A program made the translations under genes and the position numbers. From Paramacrobiotus metropolitanus (Eukaryota; Tardigrada; Eutardigrada; Parachela; Macrobiotidae): DNA of 64,000 nucleotides. The stretch covers positions 496,001 through 560,000 of the forward strand of contig NW_026570279.1 of the NCBI RefSeq assembly GCF_019649055.1, in the 5' to 3' direction. Positions 1 through 10,215 of the stretch are shown here, in pieces (the stretch's first letter is position 1; every line of letters begins with the position of its first letter). Below the pieces are notes generated by a model, which saw nothing but the letters and a program-made list of their open reading frames with translations, did not search any database and was not told the origin of the DNA.

Positions 1-1866
1 AACGCACTGATTTATCCCGTAGGACTCCGAATGTTTCAAAATATTGTGGAGAATGCGGGGAACACGCTGCCACCAGATTCAACGATTGTCATTCCTCTAG
101 TGGTTTGCCGGGAACTGTGTAAGAAATTGCGGGAATGCCAGACATGTGCTAACAGAAAAAAGAAGCTACATTTGAAAGACAGAATTACCAACGCCTTCAC
201 CTGCGTGATCAAGAATATTATGAGATCCTTCATGGATGATCTTGTCAAGATTAAAAGATCCGGCAACAACGCGATCGTTGATGTCCGTATTACGGAATCC
301 TTGGATGACGTGCTCAACAAGATTAAAGAATCCTTTAGCAACGTGATCAACGATGAAAATATTATAGGATCTTTAAACGACGTGATCGACAAAATTATAC
401 GCTCCTTCTCCAACGAAATTACCAATGGCAATGACAATATTAGAGGAACATATAAAACGGATTCCCGTTTGCATTTTCAAACAGCATTTCTTGCAGATTA
501 TTTGCAAACCATTTTTTATCCCATGGATGGGAAATACCATTCGGGCAACGATAGCGAAATACTGATTTACGCCCTATTTTTGCGCCACACCGAAAACGCT
601 AACGTTTGGCTAATAACTTCCGATAAAGAACTACAAGCTCGCGCTGCGCGAAGTGGACTGACATTTATGGACGTGGTTGCGTTGCAAAATGCCATGACAC
701 TGCGATGCTACGACAGACTAAATCCTAAGGGCGGCGATTACCATACATGGAGTACTTCGCCAGGAACTCCTGTTAAAATGACCTTTTCTTGTGGCGAGAG
801 TATCAGTTTCGTGGCTTCGTCGTACCGGGACCGTGTACAAGCCTTCGAGCATTTGGAGCGGGAACGCGCAGCCGCCCTGCGTACGGGAGTTAAGCACAGC
901 ACATCATATCCGAGCGCCGTCGCTGTGGAAACACAAGCCTGTGAAAAAAAGAAACAATTTATACCAAATGCAACTCAAACTGCTGCTGCGGGGAAAAAAG
1001 CTAAAATTTATGTAACAGGCAAAACGGAATTTACGCGGTGCCCTTTGGATGCATACGATTTTCCGGAAACGTCTGACAGCTCCTTAAGAACTAATTCAGA
1101 GCTCCTTCGGTGCGGACTCAGTGTTACGTCCGCGTGTAAGAACGTTGCGGATTTTAAAACGGCTGACATTTCTGGTAGATACAAGCCATCCCGACGCGCA
1201 CATAACGCATTTGCTGTGTACAAGGCCCTTAGTGGTCTCGATAATTCTGAAAGTGTATATGCAATCAATGACCAATACACCCGGCCTGCACACGCCACTG
1301 CATCCGTTTATAGTTGCGCTGCTGCTCCCGAAGAGTCATGTTTTTACAACAGAAACCCAGAAGCGAGTTCCCGGTCTGATTATCGTACCACATCGTTAGA
1401 TGCTACATCGTTTGTTCCACTTAAACGTGAGTATCATCATGAGGATGCCGATTTTCTTCCCCGAACTGTCCGAATTCGGTATCATCATGCTACTACATCC
1501 GAACAGACAACCGATGATATCTGTACAGCCGCTCAGCTTGCACAACACAACCCACCAGCAATTTCCATCGCGAAATATGTTTTCCTGAAATATTTATTCT
1601 TGCTACTGGAACTTTTTCTCGTCGGATCAGTGAAATTTTTTCTCCTGCTTCTGGAATTTTTTTCTGCTTTGTTCCGGATTTCCGCTGGGCTCTTCGTAAT
1701 CACGGCGATGATGTTTATTCTACTTGACCGATCTGAGACGGTGAAATTACTTCAAGATCTTGCCAGAATACAACAGTTAGCACTTCCAGTGTTTTGGTAC
1801 TGGTGGGACGACGTCAAGCAAGCCAGCAACATTTATGTGCAGAACAATGCCGGGAATTTCACATAA
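1..1866 (+). CDS. PIN-domain (putative ribonuclease) protein with C-terminal membrane segments, 5'-truncated by window edge
   Basis: The frame is open from base 1. The ten codons before the first ATG (nt 31) read NALIYPVGLR, which fits the DTNxLI start of a PIN domain, so the true start and first catalytic Asp probably lie upstream. From the ATG, residues ~19-29 (IVIPLVVCREL) match the PIN strand with its acidic residue. Residues ~173-186 (NDSEILIYALFLRH) and ~192-204 (VWLITSDKELQAR) match the later acidic motifs of the SWT1/SMG6-type PIN fold. Between the first two motifs is a ~100-residue insertion with imperfect repeats (DVLNKIKESFSN, DVIDKIIRSFSN). Residues ~515-567 hold two very hydrophobic stretches, likely membrane-spanning. 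A PIN domain cleaves single-stranded RNA; a membrane anchor would suggest action at the ER or nuclear envelope, which is inference. No intron is needed within the visible part. Confidence 0.65.
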   Translation, partial: NALIYPVGLRMFQNIVENAGNTLPPDSTIVIPLVVCRELCKKLRECQTCANRKKKLHLKDRITNAFTCVIKNIMRSFMDDLVKIKRSGNNAIVDVRITESLDDVLNKIKESFSNVINDENIIGSLNDVIDKIIRSFSNEITNGNDNIRGTYKTDSRLHFQTAFLADYLQTIFYPMDGKYHSGNDSEILIYALFLRHTENANVWLITSDKELQARAARSGLTFMDVVALQNAMTLRCYDRLNPKGGDYHTWSTSPGTPVKMTFSCGESISFVASSYRDRVQAFEHLERERAAALRTGVKHSTSYPSAVAVETQACEKKKQFIPNATQTAAAGKKAKIYVTGKTEFTRCPLDAYDFPETSDSSLRTNSELLRCGLSVTSACKNVADFKTADISGRYKPSRRAHNAFAVYKALSGLDNSESVYAINDQYTRPAHATASVYSCAAAPEESCFYNRNPEASSRSDYRTTSLDATSFVPLKREYHHEDADFLPRTVRIRYHHATTSEQTTDDICTAAQLAQHNPPAISIAKYVFLKYLFLLLELFLVGSVKFFLLLLEFFSALFRISAGLFVITAMMFILLDRSETVKLLQDLARIQQLALPVFWYWWDDVKQASNIYVQNNAGNFT

Positions 1867-2594
1867 AACTAATTTTTCTTTGCGCTGGCAATTAATACTG
1901 TTGCCTTGAGCTGCCTGATTGAACTGCAGTACTCGTGCTATTGGACCACTATGTTTTCTACTTGCATCTATTAAACTTTCAGAACAAAACTAACAGTACA
2001 AGGAAAAACACATGTTACATAATAGTACAAGTGGAAAATACTCGTACATGGGAAATTTCGGCACCAGCACTATTATACTGTAGTATCTGTATGGTGACTT
2101 TCTTTGTATTTCGCTTACACAACGCCGGATTCTTATATTTGCAGAAACTCGACAAACATAAAAACAATTATTGATCGTATTTGAAAATACTTATAAATAA
2201 GCATGCTCACTCACGGCACGGTCCGGACATGCAAAAATTTTCAAGGTGTGTTTTTAATTTTATCCACAATATCCCACCGTATCATCTATGTGGATCGTAG
2301 ACCTTGCGTAATGTCGTTCGGTTCGTTCAGTAGTGCCACTTTCACTGAAAGTACAATGTAGTAGTACGAGTACAGTACTAGTACGTCGGTGTGTTTATAA
2401 AGCAGACAGGTTTCTGATTACTACAGAGTAACCTGAAAACTAAATGCTCGAGCGGGCTAGTTGCAGCAGTGCCTACGAACATGTACTGACAAAAAGATCT
2501 GAGCACTCCGCAGAGCTGGCAGCTGAATGTACGGAATTACTAGTATAGGTCTCAGCAGCCCTAAGGGCAAGCAAGCGAGCGACCTGTAGACATT
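1867..2594. other. Intergenic stretch, GTAC-rich
   Basis: No convincing ORF. Nt 2340-2390 is dense in GTAC/AGTACT words (GTAGTACGAGTACAGTACTA), similar to a patch at 58.16-58.27 kb. It probably holds the 3' end of the PIN gene; nothing else is recognised. Confidence 0.4.
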
Positions 2595-2615
2595 AGAAGC
2601 TTTCGGCAAACGCTC

Positions 2616-2740
2616 CGCTTAACCATACCCATACACTAACCATACTGTATGGTTAAGTGCGAGTGTATGGTAAGTGTGGATACCATACAAACGCGTCGTA
2701 TGGTGATCGACTTCCAAAGGCTCCTCTTAATGCCCATACA
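2616..2740. repeat. Subterminal CCATAC/GTATGG motif cluster in Harbinger element
   Basis: About eight CCATAC or GTATGG hexamers lie within ~120 bp just inside the left end, several as inverted pairs (for example TAACCATAC-T-GTATGGTTA near 2636). Subterminal repeats are common binding sites for transposase or the Myb-like partner protein. I see no comparable cluster at the right end. The binding role is inference. Confidence 0.45.
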
Positions 2741-3019
2741 ACTTTGTGTCCCCGAACATGATATTTTCAAGCAGATCAAACATTTATCAATATAAGTTTT
2801 CCTGTTTCAAGTGATAACAGTAAACACAAAATGAAAGAAAAAAATAATTCGGAGGGCACCAAAAAGCCACATGCGCGCTGCAGCTGCAGTACTTTGTACA
2901 CTGCCACCTCCGTGGCGGTCAGCCACACCGCAAGCAACAAGTGTTTTTTTTCGGCATTTCACGTCTTTTAAAAAATTTTACTACACTTAAGATCTTCGTT
3001 ATTTCTTAACTCTTTTAAA

Positions 3020-4032
3020 ATGGAGACCTCAGAAGACCTTGCCCAGTCTAACGCCAAGAATCGCCGTAATCGCTTCACGTCAGACCTTGACTTGTTACTG
3101 GCGGAAGAAGCCAGCGAACAGAACCCGTATGCAGCTCGGAATCCGAGGGAATGCTGGGAAAAGATCGCCGAAAATCTCACCGCGACGAAGGTAGACGTTT
3201 TCTCGTATCATATTGCGTTCTCAAGCAGAATCTATTTATTTCTGTTTATTATATCCAGAAATTCAAAATTCCGTTAACCGACCGCGCATGTCAGACACGT
3301 GTGGACAAACTGGTCGACGCGTTCATCAAACAAGATCTGCGAAACCTTGTCCGAACTGGCACCGAAGAACTGTATGGCCGCATCGAATCAGCCCTTTCCT
3401 CTTTGGCTGCCAGCAAACGTGATGCCGTGGCGCTGAGTGAGCAGAAAAAGCAGCAGAAGGTGTTAGAGGCCCAGAAACGGAATGCTGAAACTGCGGCCAT
3501 TCAGAGCGCGGGAGAAGCGACGTTCACAAAAAAGAAACGCACTGACGATCTTGCTGATTACCGTCTCCCCTCCGCCAGTACATCGGGTGACATTGACGGA
3601 TCCGATGACGATGTGTGGTTGGATTCTGAAGCCGAAGAAGAAGCGGCCATGCAAAAACCGGACTTCGACCCTGAAAAATTTGAACGCGAGAAGGCTGGAC
3701 GGCGATTGCGACAGAGGCGCGCCCGCCCGGCCAAAGCGAAAGCTCCAAAAATGTCAGCTGAAATGGAAGCGGTCAAAGCAATTGCTGAGGGCGACAAACT
3801 CAAATGTAAATTGAAGGAAAAAGAACTGCAGCAGACGCGCGAATTTAAAGAGAAGGAGATGGATCAAGAGAAAGAGCTGAAAGAAAAGCAAATGGAACAA
3901 GAAAAAGAATTACGCACTGCAGAAGATCAGCGTAAATACACAATACGTATGCGAGAACTAGATTTACAGGAACGGGAAATCGCCTGCAGAGAGCGCGAAC
4001 TTGCACTGAAAGAAAAAATGTGTGGCGGGTAA
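3020..4032 (+). CDS. Harbinger-associated Myb/SANT-like DNA-binding protein
   Basis: Two exons, 3020-3190 and 3259-4032, joined across a 68-bp intron (donor AAG|GTAGACG, acceptor ATATCCAG|AAA), give 314 aa with frame preserved. Residues ~17-85 show the Myb/SANT-like pattern of Harbinger second proteins (RFTSDLDLLLAEE...CWEKIAENL...LTDRACQTRVDKLV). The C-terminal ~70 residues are a highly charged Lys/Glu/Gln heptad-like stretch (KEKELQQTREFKEKEMDQEK), predicted coiled coil. In Harbinger elements this protein aids nuclear import of the transposase and its binding to the element ends. It is convergent with the transposase, with only ~65 bp between the two coding ends. No internal stop is seen, so it may be functional or recently active. 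Confidence 0.75.
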
Positions 4033-4097
4033 TTAGCTGCTATAAATTGTCTACCAGAAACGGCTAACAATAAAACATAAGAAACCAGGATACAATT

Positions 4098-5183
4098 TTA
4101 ATCATCCAAAAGTACTAGATATTCATCCAGGCTGGGTGGTTCTAAACCAAAATACTTGCTGGCTTGATTATGGTGCAAAAAGTTATGACAATTAATAAGT
4201 ATAACAGCTACGCGATACAACTTATTTATGGGATTAACGTACATTCGCATCTGCTTTTTAAAATCAAGAAAAGCGAACTTAGAAACAACCTATTTGAAGC
4301 CCCATTCGACAGGTTCCCTTACCCGAGACATAGCTTTATTCAACATTTTTTTACGACGGTCATTCATAACTTCCACTTTCGAGAACGGTTTCTTCACAAG
4401 GTCACCTCTTCCGTAGCCCGAGTCACCATAAAGACAAAACCTTTCTGGACCTGCAAATGTGGCGAATTTCTGCTGCAGCGCATCCAAAACTTTGCTTGAG
4501 GTCAAAAGAGTACTGTCGTGCATGGATCCGCGGTGTCCTCCATATAAGCTACCAATCATCCCGTTTGGTAGAAGAATGGCTTGCCATTTCGAGCAGTGGT
4601 GGCGCTTGTGCCCGCTAAAGCACTGTCGCTGGTAAAATTTTGGACGACTGATCGGTCGAGCAGTTCCGTCAATGAAACCAAAACATCCACGCAGCACGCC
4701 TCCTTTCGCGGCAACGGCGCCTGTGTACAGAATGAAATCTTCTTCTGTAAGCCAGGCCTGGTTCCACTCCTCCAGAAGCCATCTGAATGTCTTGTCGATG
4801 TGATTCAGCACCCACATGAATATACCACACAAGCTGCTCTCAGAACGTCCAAAAAACATTCGCAGATCAATCCATCGCGAAGGATATACAAGACGGCGCA
4901 ACAAGATGCACAGAGCTTCCACACCTGATGCACGCTCGCGTCGTGTGGTTATTACGACGTCAGGGATCATTAGGCGCTTTCGGAGATCTTCGATCTCGGG
5001 CATCGTGAAACGGAAATATCGCCAGCTTTCACGTTCGGAGAAAACACGCGGATCAAAAGCAAAGGGAACCCAGTCATCTCGCAGCTTTCGCTTCTTCAGT
5101 ATACAGAGTAGTAAAAGAAACTTGCGCCGAGAGATCAGTTTGCGCTTGTAAAGAAGAAAAAGATAAATAAATTTCATTTTCAA
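4098..5183 (-). pseudogene. Harbinger (HARBI1-like) DDE transposase, disrupted
   Basis: A 297-codon frame runs from 5183 to a TAG at 4290. It carries the DDE_Tnp_4 signatures: FGFIDGTARPISRP (first Asp), the GSLYGGHRGSMHDS region, GDSGYG (second Asp) and RVREPVEWGFK (catalytic Glu). The usual C-terminal tail continues past the TAG, then needs a further frame change near 4270, to recover VAVILINCHNFLHHN and FGLEPPSLDEYL, ending in TAA at 4098. The gene therefore carries one nonsense codon and one frameshift after the catalytic core. Two Met codons near the start (5183, 5177) precede a basic Lys/Arg-rich N-terminus. An alternative is a truncated but catalytic protein, or sequence error. Family assignment is strong. 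Confidence 0.85.
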
Positions 5184-5320
5184 AACTGAATAACAAAATC
5201 CAAATTATGAATATCAAAATCCAAATGATTTTGATAACATTTAAAAGTATAAACTGCGACGTGCTATATACGCTTAGCATAAAAGCAGTGTTAAGAGAGA
5301 CTGAAGCGAAAGCTTCTATT

Positions 5321-6300
5321 TGTTGAAGTTATTACACAAACAGTATGAAAGATGGACCCCTATTGCAGCTGTGTGCAGGGCAGTAGGAGTTCAAACACCT
5401 AGTATATTTTTTTGCTTAAATCGAAAACAAAACAAAAGTTACGTGCAGAAGCAACGTGCAGAAATAAAGGTTTATTAATTTATAAACCTAGTAACACTGT
5501 TTGATATGGGATGACATTGTTCAGGATGTTCGACAATCGGCAACAACTTGCGTTCACATGATCTAAACGACAAAACATTTTCAGTTTAAACATTAGACGG
5601 AACAGTGTCCAAAACACTGAGCATTACCATTGTATAATTAGTCCTAACGGCACTTAAATGAATTTTGTAGTGTTGGTGCAAGTAAGGACTTCAAAATTAT
5701 TTTCTTAAAGAGTAACAATTTTCTTTGGCACATAATAATAGTGCGGCAAAATTTAATACGACTGCAACCCTTTTACTTTGTGCAAAATTCTATTATTGCA
5801 CCGATATAATAGGGGTATACCGTCAGCGTTAAATTCTTTGTTTTATTCGAAAATTAAGTTCTATCGATAAGCATGTTTGTTTATTGTTTTCTTCGTTTTT
5901 AATTTTCAATTTTACACGATAAAACAATCAGCAGAATATCACGGATGACCAAGAATCCTGATGCCACCCCCAAAGTGGAGAAACGCTCAAAGGGGGGAAA
6001 AGATTTGTAAAATTGTTGTACATAATATAGAATGACGCAAATATCATAATTAAACGTTTCATCATACAATCGTAACTACTACCACGACGTCACTGTTGCG
6101 ATGCCAGCTGAGGAAAAAAAAGCCTCAACTTCCGCAAGGATATAAATTATGCAACTGGGAAGCACTGCTGTATCTGTACAGTCTAGTCAACTTGGCATTT
6201 TTTCGAATGGCGAGATGCATCCGATTTAATAGTATTAAACTCAGTGTACGAAATGGTGGTGCAAAGCGAGTCGACAAAAAAATTTCTGATTGTGACGTAT
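5321..6300. other. Intergenic stretch without recognised genes
   Basis: AT-rich, with only short ORFs. Nt 6096-6305 is a 69-codon ORF with no recognised feature. No repeats or RNA genes seen. Confidence 0.3.
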
Positions 6301-7720
6301 CTTGAAAAAATCAATGCTATTTCAAGATATTCCAAAATATTTGAAAATATATTGAGAAATAATTAAAAATAAATAGAGGTACTTAGAAATGTGTAGAAAT
6401 ATTAGGAACAATTTGGAATATTTAAAAATGTTTGAAAATCTATGTAGACATATTTAAAACTATTTGAAAGTTTATTTAAAAATCTTTAAAAACTTTTAAA
6501 AATAGTTAAAAATATTCAGAAAAAAAATTAAAAAATATTCTGAAAAATTAAAAAATATTCAGAAATATATTCAGAAGTATTTATAAATACTTTTAAATAT
6601 GTATATTTATAAATACTAATAAATATGTTTAAGTATATTTACTATATTTTGGTAATACATATTTGTTATACTTAGAAGTGGAAATACTTGCAAATACGTA
6701 CGGAGAAATATTTTCTGACATATTTCTAGAAACAATTGAAAATATATATCAAAATATCAGAAATCTTTGGAAATATAATTGGAAATGGTTTAGAAAATAT
6801 TCTAGAAGTATATTTTAGGGTTTATTTTTATAAGATATTTTAGAGGTGTTTTGAAATAACATAGAAATTTCGAGCAGACTTTCAAATGTTTAATTTGTTC
6901 TGCTTATCTTATAATTAATTCAATTTACTTAATTTTTTTAAATATTAAATATTTTCAAAATATTTACGAAGTACATAAAAAATTATTTGGAAATATTTTT
7001 AGAAACAAAAAGAATATTAAAAACAATTGTCAAATTTTTTTTCTTTTCGTCATTTCATAATTAATTTTAATGATCTGCTTTTTTAAATATTTAATATATC
7101 TAAAAGTATTCACGAATATTTTTAAAAATATTTGGAAAGATATTTTGAAAAATTCAAAAATAAGGAAGACAGGGAAAGATTCAACTGATTTTCGTTATAT
7201 AATAATTAGTTAAATTTAGTCAACCTATTTAAATGTTTACTGTTTTTTAAAATATTCGGATTTTTTAAAATATGTCTAAAAATATTTAGAAATAAACAGG
7301 AACATTGGAAAGCTTTGCAAAAAATTCTGAAATGTTTAAAATAATTTAGCGGATCTTAAAATTTTCCAAATTTTTAAAAAATTTTTTAGTTATTAAGAAA
7401 TATATATTTAAAGAAACTCTTAGAAATATTTAGAAAAATAGAAAGAAATACTTTGAGAAGTATTTTGAAATAATGACGAGTAATTAGAAAGATTTTGAAA
7501 CATTCATTTATTTTCAAATTTTTTAAGATTTTGGTTGTTTTTAAAACTAATGAGAATAACAACATCAAGCCCTTCGTAAAAAATACTCGATAAATCTTTT
7601 AAAATATTTGTTAAGCACTGCTTGAAATAATTCAAATGAGTTACACAAAACACGTCAAAAAAATATTTCAAAATGTTTTAAAAGTATTACTTTTTTGTAA
7701 AAACAGCATATTAAAACCCT
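6300..7720. repeat. AT-rich low-complexity block with AAATATTT-type repeats
   Basis: About 1.4 kb is dominated by variants of AAATATTTnAAAATATTT and related poly-A/T words (e.g. ATATTTAGAAATA, AATATTTTTAGAAA). GC is very low compared with both flanks. Short ORFs here are low-complexity Phe/Lys/Ile strings and are not genes. The block resembles a decayed AT-rich satellite or matrix-attachment-like region. Confidence 0.6.
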
Positions 7721-7775
7721 GGAGTATCACCAAAACTTTCCATACACCAAAACCCTTAAAAAAAATCGGATACTT

Positions 7776-8062
7776 CGGTTAGACTCGCTAAATTAAACTA
7801 CACAAAAAAAAAACGAAAACCTGGTGGCGACCTCGGGGAACCCGAGACCTCGAACCCGGGTACCTCCGTTAGACTCGCCACATCAAACTGTACCAGAAAA
7901 GTGCCAAATCTTGGTGGCGACCTCGGGTACCCAGCGACCTCGAACCCGGGTTCCTGGGTTCCTCGATGCCATTCGACGCAGCGTGTCGAGTTGTGTAGGT
8001 TAGCACCAAAAACTTAGTGGCGAACCCAGGAACCCGGGTTCGAGGTCTCCGTGTCACAGAAA
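7776..8062. repeat. Tandem repeat of ~93-bp units with GC-rich palindromic core
   Basis: Two clear copies start with TTAGACTCGC (about 7780 and 7870) and share CTGGTGGCGACCTCGGG and GACCTCGAACCCGGGT. A third, more diverged copy ends near 8060 (GTGGCGAACCCAGG...CCCGGGTTCGAGGTC). Each unit holds self-complementary GC-rich words within AT-rich surroundings. Confidence 0.65.
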
Positions 8063-8640
8063 ACTCAAATCTCATCTATAATAACGCAAGCTCGCTTCGC
8101 TCGCTTGCTTGATTAATTTTGACGTTACAATTTCGGAATTTTATGTGACCACCAGATACGGACAAAATATTCCCCATTGAAGTCATCCTAATTTTTTGAA
8201 AGCTTTCCTAATTACCTCCTGTATTTTTAGTTCATGTTTTCATTGTATGTTTATGTTTAGTTTATGTTTAATTTATATTGTGACTACCATTGGCTCAAGG
8301 GAATTAAGTTAATTAACCCGGTACATGACCCGTTAAATCCGTGCACATGTGTAGGAACTTTCGCTCTCGTCCACTTTAGAACACTTTTTGTAATCTTTTT
8401 CTGGTATTTTGAACCCGAACGAGTTTTATACATCAGCATGATGCAAAAAATGCAGAAATATTATTTTGAAGTGAGCGTTAGCGAAAGCTCCAATGTATGA
8501 ACACGTACACACATGTTTGCTATCATATACCCTGAGGCACTGCGCTTAAGACCGTCGCGCGTGTTAAGCTACTAACAAATTTCAACGTGCTTGGGTGTCT
8601 GTAATGGATTCAATCTTGCAGTAATCCATTACAAGCAGGA
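8063..8640. other. Intergenic stretch without recognised genes
   Basis: Nothing coding is supported. A short GC-rich imperfect palindrome (CAAGCTCGCTTCGCTCGCTTG) lies at ~8089. Confidence 0.3.
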
Positions 8641-8641
8641 C

Positions 8642-8990
8642 GCGCGGCGCGTTAGCGCCGCGCTGTCGCGGCCCACGGTTTCAAACGGCTTAAAAGTGTG
8701 GGTACCGCGCGCGTGGCCTTCGGTGACGAAAGGCTTAAAAAACGTTCGGTGACCAAAACCTTCGGTGATCAAAAGCTTAAAGGGCCTTCGGTTACCAAAG
8801 ACTTAAAATGCTTTCGGTAACCAAAGGCTCAAAAGGGTAGGCACCGCACGCGTGGCCTTCGGTGGCCAAAGGCGCAAAAAGGCGGGTACCGCACGGGTGG
8901 CTTTCGGTGACCAAAAGCTCAAAAGGGTGGATAGCGCACGCGGGGCCTTCGGTGACCAAAGGTTCAAAAGGGTGGGTTCCGCAAGGCTTG
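8642..8990. repeat. Minisatellite (CCTTCGGTGACCAAAGGCTC units) preceded by GC hairpin
   Basis: A 9-bp GC-rich inverted repeat (GCGCGGCGC at 8642-8650, GCGCCGCGC at 8655-8663) precedes an array built on GGCCTTCGGTGACCAAAGGC followed by TCAAAAGGGTGGG and ACCGCACGCG. The core recurs about eight times; the fuller ~64-bp unit recurs from about 8820. The 61-codon ORF at 8852-9037 is translated repeat. Confidence 0.7.
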
Positions 8991-9460
8991 TTAAGGTAAT
9001 TAAAGTTATCCGGTTCGTTAAAGCACTAAGTTCTTGAAGTTTAGCAAGGAGTAAAGCTGAAGGTGGGAACTGGGAACCGGTTTAATAGACGAAGGTTTTC
9101 ACAGGTGAAGTTACTAAGGTTCGGAAACTTTGCGAGGGCAAAGGCGTAAAAGGACAGGTTTAAGGGGCTGCAAAACTGATGAGGCAGTCCTGGGCATCGA
9201 TATCCTGGCTGATCTGGTAGATCTGGCTGTTTTGGCAGATTGGTAGATTTAGCTAATTAGGTGAAAGTTTGCTACGGTGCTAAGGTTTCAAAAGCGTCAG
9301 CAATAAGACAATAGGTATCAAAAGCGGAAAAGGCTCAAAAGCCGTAAGGCGGGTTCTGGCCAATCAGGAAGATTTGGGGGCGGGAGTGTGACGCACAGAC
9401 AGCTCTGCTTTAATATAATGATTGTCCCGGTTGTATTGAAACGGCCCGCGCTGAAGCTCG
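8991..9460. other. Intergenic stretch flanking minisatellite
   Basis: Short GTTAAAG/TTAAGG words and TCTGGTAGATCTGGC-type direct repeats (~9205-9250) are present. No gene supported. The last ~40 bp (TGAAACGGCCCGCGCTGAAG) is a conserved flank of the next minisatellite, found again near 27.17 kb. Confidence 0.4.
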
Positions 9461-9464
9461 GGCT

Positions 9465-9760
9465 TGGATTCGGAGTCGGATTACTCAAACTTGGACTTGG
9501 ATTACTCAAACTTGGACTTGGATTCGGAGTCGGATTATTCAAACTTGGACTTGGATTACTCAAACTTGGACTTGGATTTGGAGTCGGATTACTCAAACTT
9601 GGACTTGGATTCGGAGTCGGATTATTCAAACTTGGACTTGGATTACTCAAACTTGGACTTGGATTTGGAGTCGGATTACTCAAACTTGGACTTGGATTTG
9701 GAGTCGGATTACTCAAACTTGGACTTGGATTTGGAGTCGGATTACTCAAACTTGGAATTC
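9465..9760 (+). repeat. Minisatellite of GGATTCGGAGTCGGATTACTCAAACTTGGACTT type
   Basis: Tandem modules GGATTACTCAAACTTGGACTT (18-21 bp) and GGATTCGGAGTCGGATT alternate about 14 times. All modules are multiples of 3 bp, so long ORFs persist on both strands: Gly/Leu-rich in one plus frame, an acidic SNLDLDSESDY repeat in another, and Pro/Asn/Ser-rich on the minus strand. These ORFs are consequences of the repeat. A second copy in the opposite orientation is at ~26.96-27.16 kb with the same GCGCTGAAGCTCGG flank. Confidence 0.8.
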
Positions 9761-9954
9761 GATCACTTGGACTTTGGTCTGCTAACTCGGACTTGGACCA
9801 CTCAGCTTGCACTCTGGAACAACTGATCCGTGATTTGCAGCGAAATGGCAGCCGTCACAGACGTTCCATTGCATGTCGCTAAATTGCCAGTTACAGAAAT
9901 TTCGCATCGGACGAGACGCGAACAGGAGACATAGGGCAGTGTGCGCTAACAATT

Positions 9955-10215
9955 CAGAGCGATTACGATTCCGATTAAGAAATTTCCTCAGAGAAATTTC
10001 TTAATCGGACAACTTCTTAATCGGTTTGTTAATCGGACCGATTAAGGAAATTCGGGAATTTTGCAAATCGGAAATTTCTTAATCGGTAGTGATTAAGAAA
10101 CTTCTCTAGGAGGTGGCTTGAAATTGGCCAATAGCAGCGTTCTGTGAGTCGAGTCGCTTTCAGTGACTTGGGCAAACTCTTAATCGGTCATGTTTTTAAT
10201 CGGTTTCTTAATCGG
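9955..10215. repeat. TTAATCGG octamer cluster with hairpin
   Basis: The word CTTAATCGG or its complement CCGATTAAG recurs about ten times in 250 bp. At ~9974-10007 it forms a hairpin (GATTAAGAAATTTC...GAAATTTCTTAATC). Spacing is irregular. It could be a decayed satellite or clustered binding site (GATTA is a homeodomain-like core); function unknown. Confidence 0.6.

Larger units (their letters stand above)
2595..5317. mobile_element. PIF/Harbinger-type DNA transposon
   Basis: A 2.7-kb segment carries the two convergent genes typical of Harbinger elements: a Myb/SANT-like DNA-binding protein (plus) and a DDE transposase (minus). The ends carry an 11-bp terminal inverted repeat, AGAAGCTTTCG at 2595-2605 and its complement at 5307-5317, with a further TTAAC similarity about 13 nt inside each end. 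The element is flanked by the 3-bp direct repeat ATT (2592-2594 and 5318-5320). A 3-bp duplication fits Harbinger, although TWA is the usual target. The genes make the family assignment secure; the exact ends are moderately supported. Confidence 0.7.

Noticed and set aside
3482-3814. Second-frame ORFs within the Myb-like exon
   Set aside because: Shadow frames of the charged coiled-coil coding sequence.
8030-8060. GGGTTCGAGGTC as a tRNA B-box
   Set aside because: Part of the 93-bp tandem repeat, no A-box or cloverleaf around it.
9318-9882. Two 164-codon ORFs on opposite strands
   Set aside because: They are translations of the triplet-multiple minisatellite; repeats alone keep the frames open.
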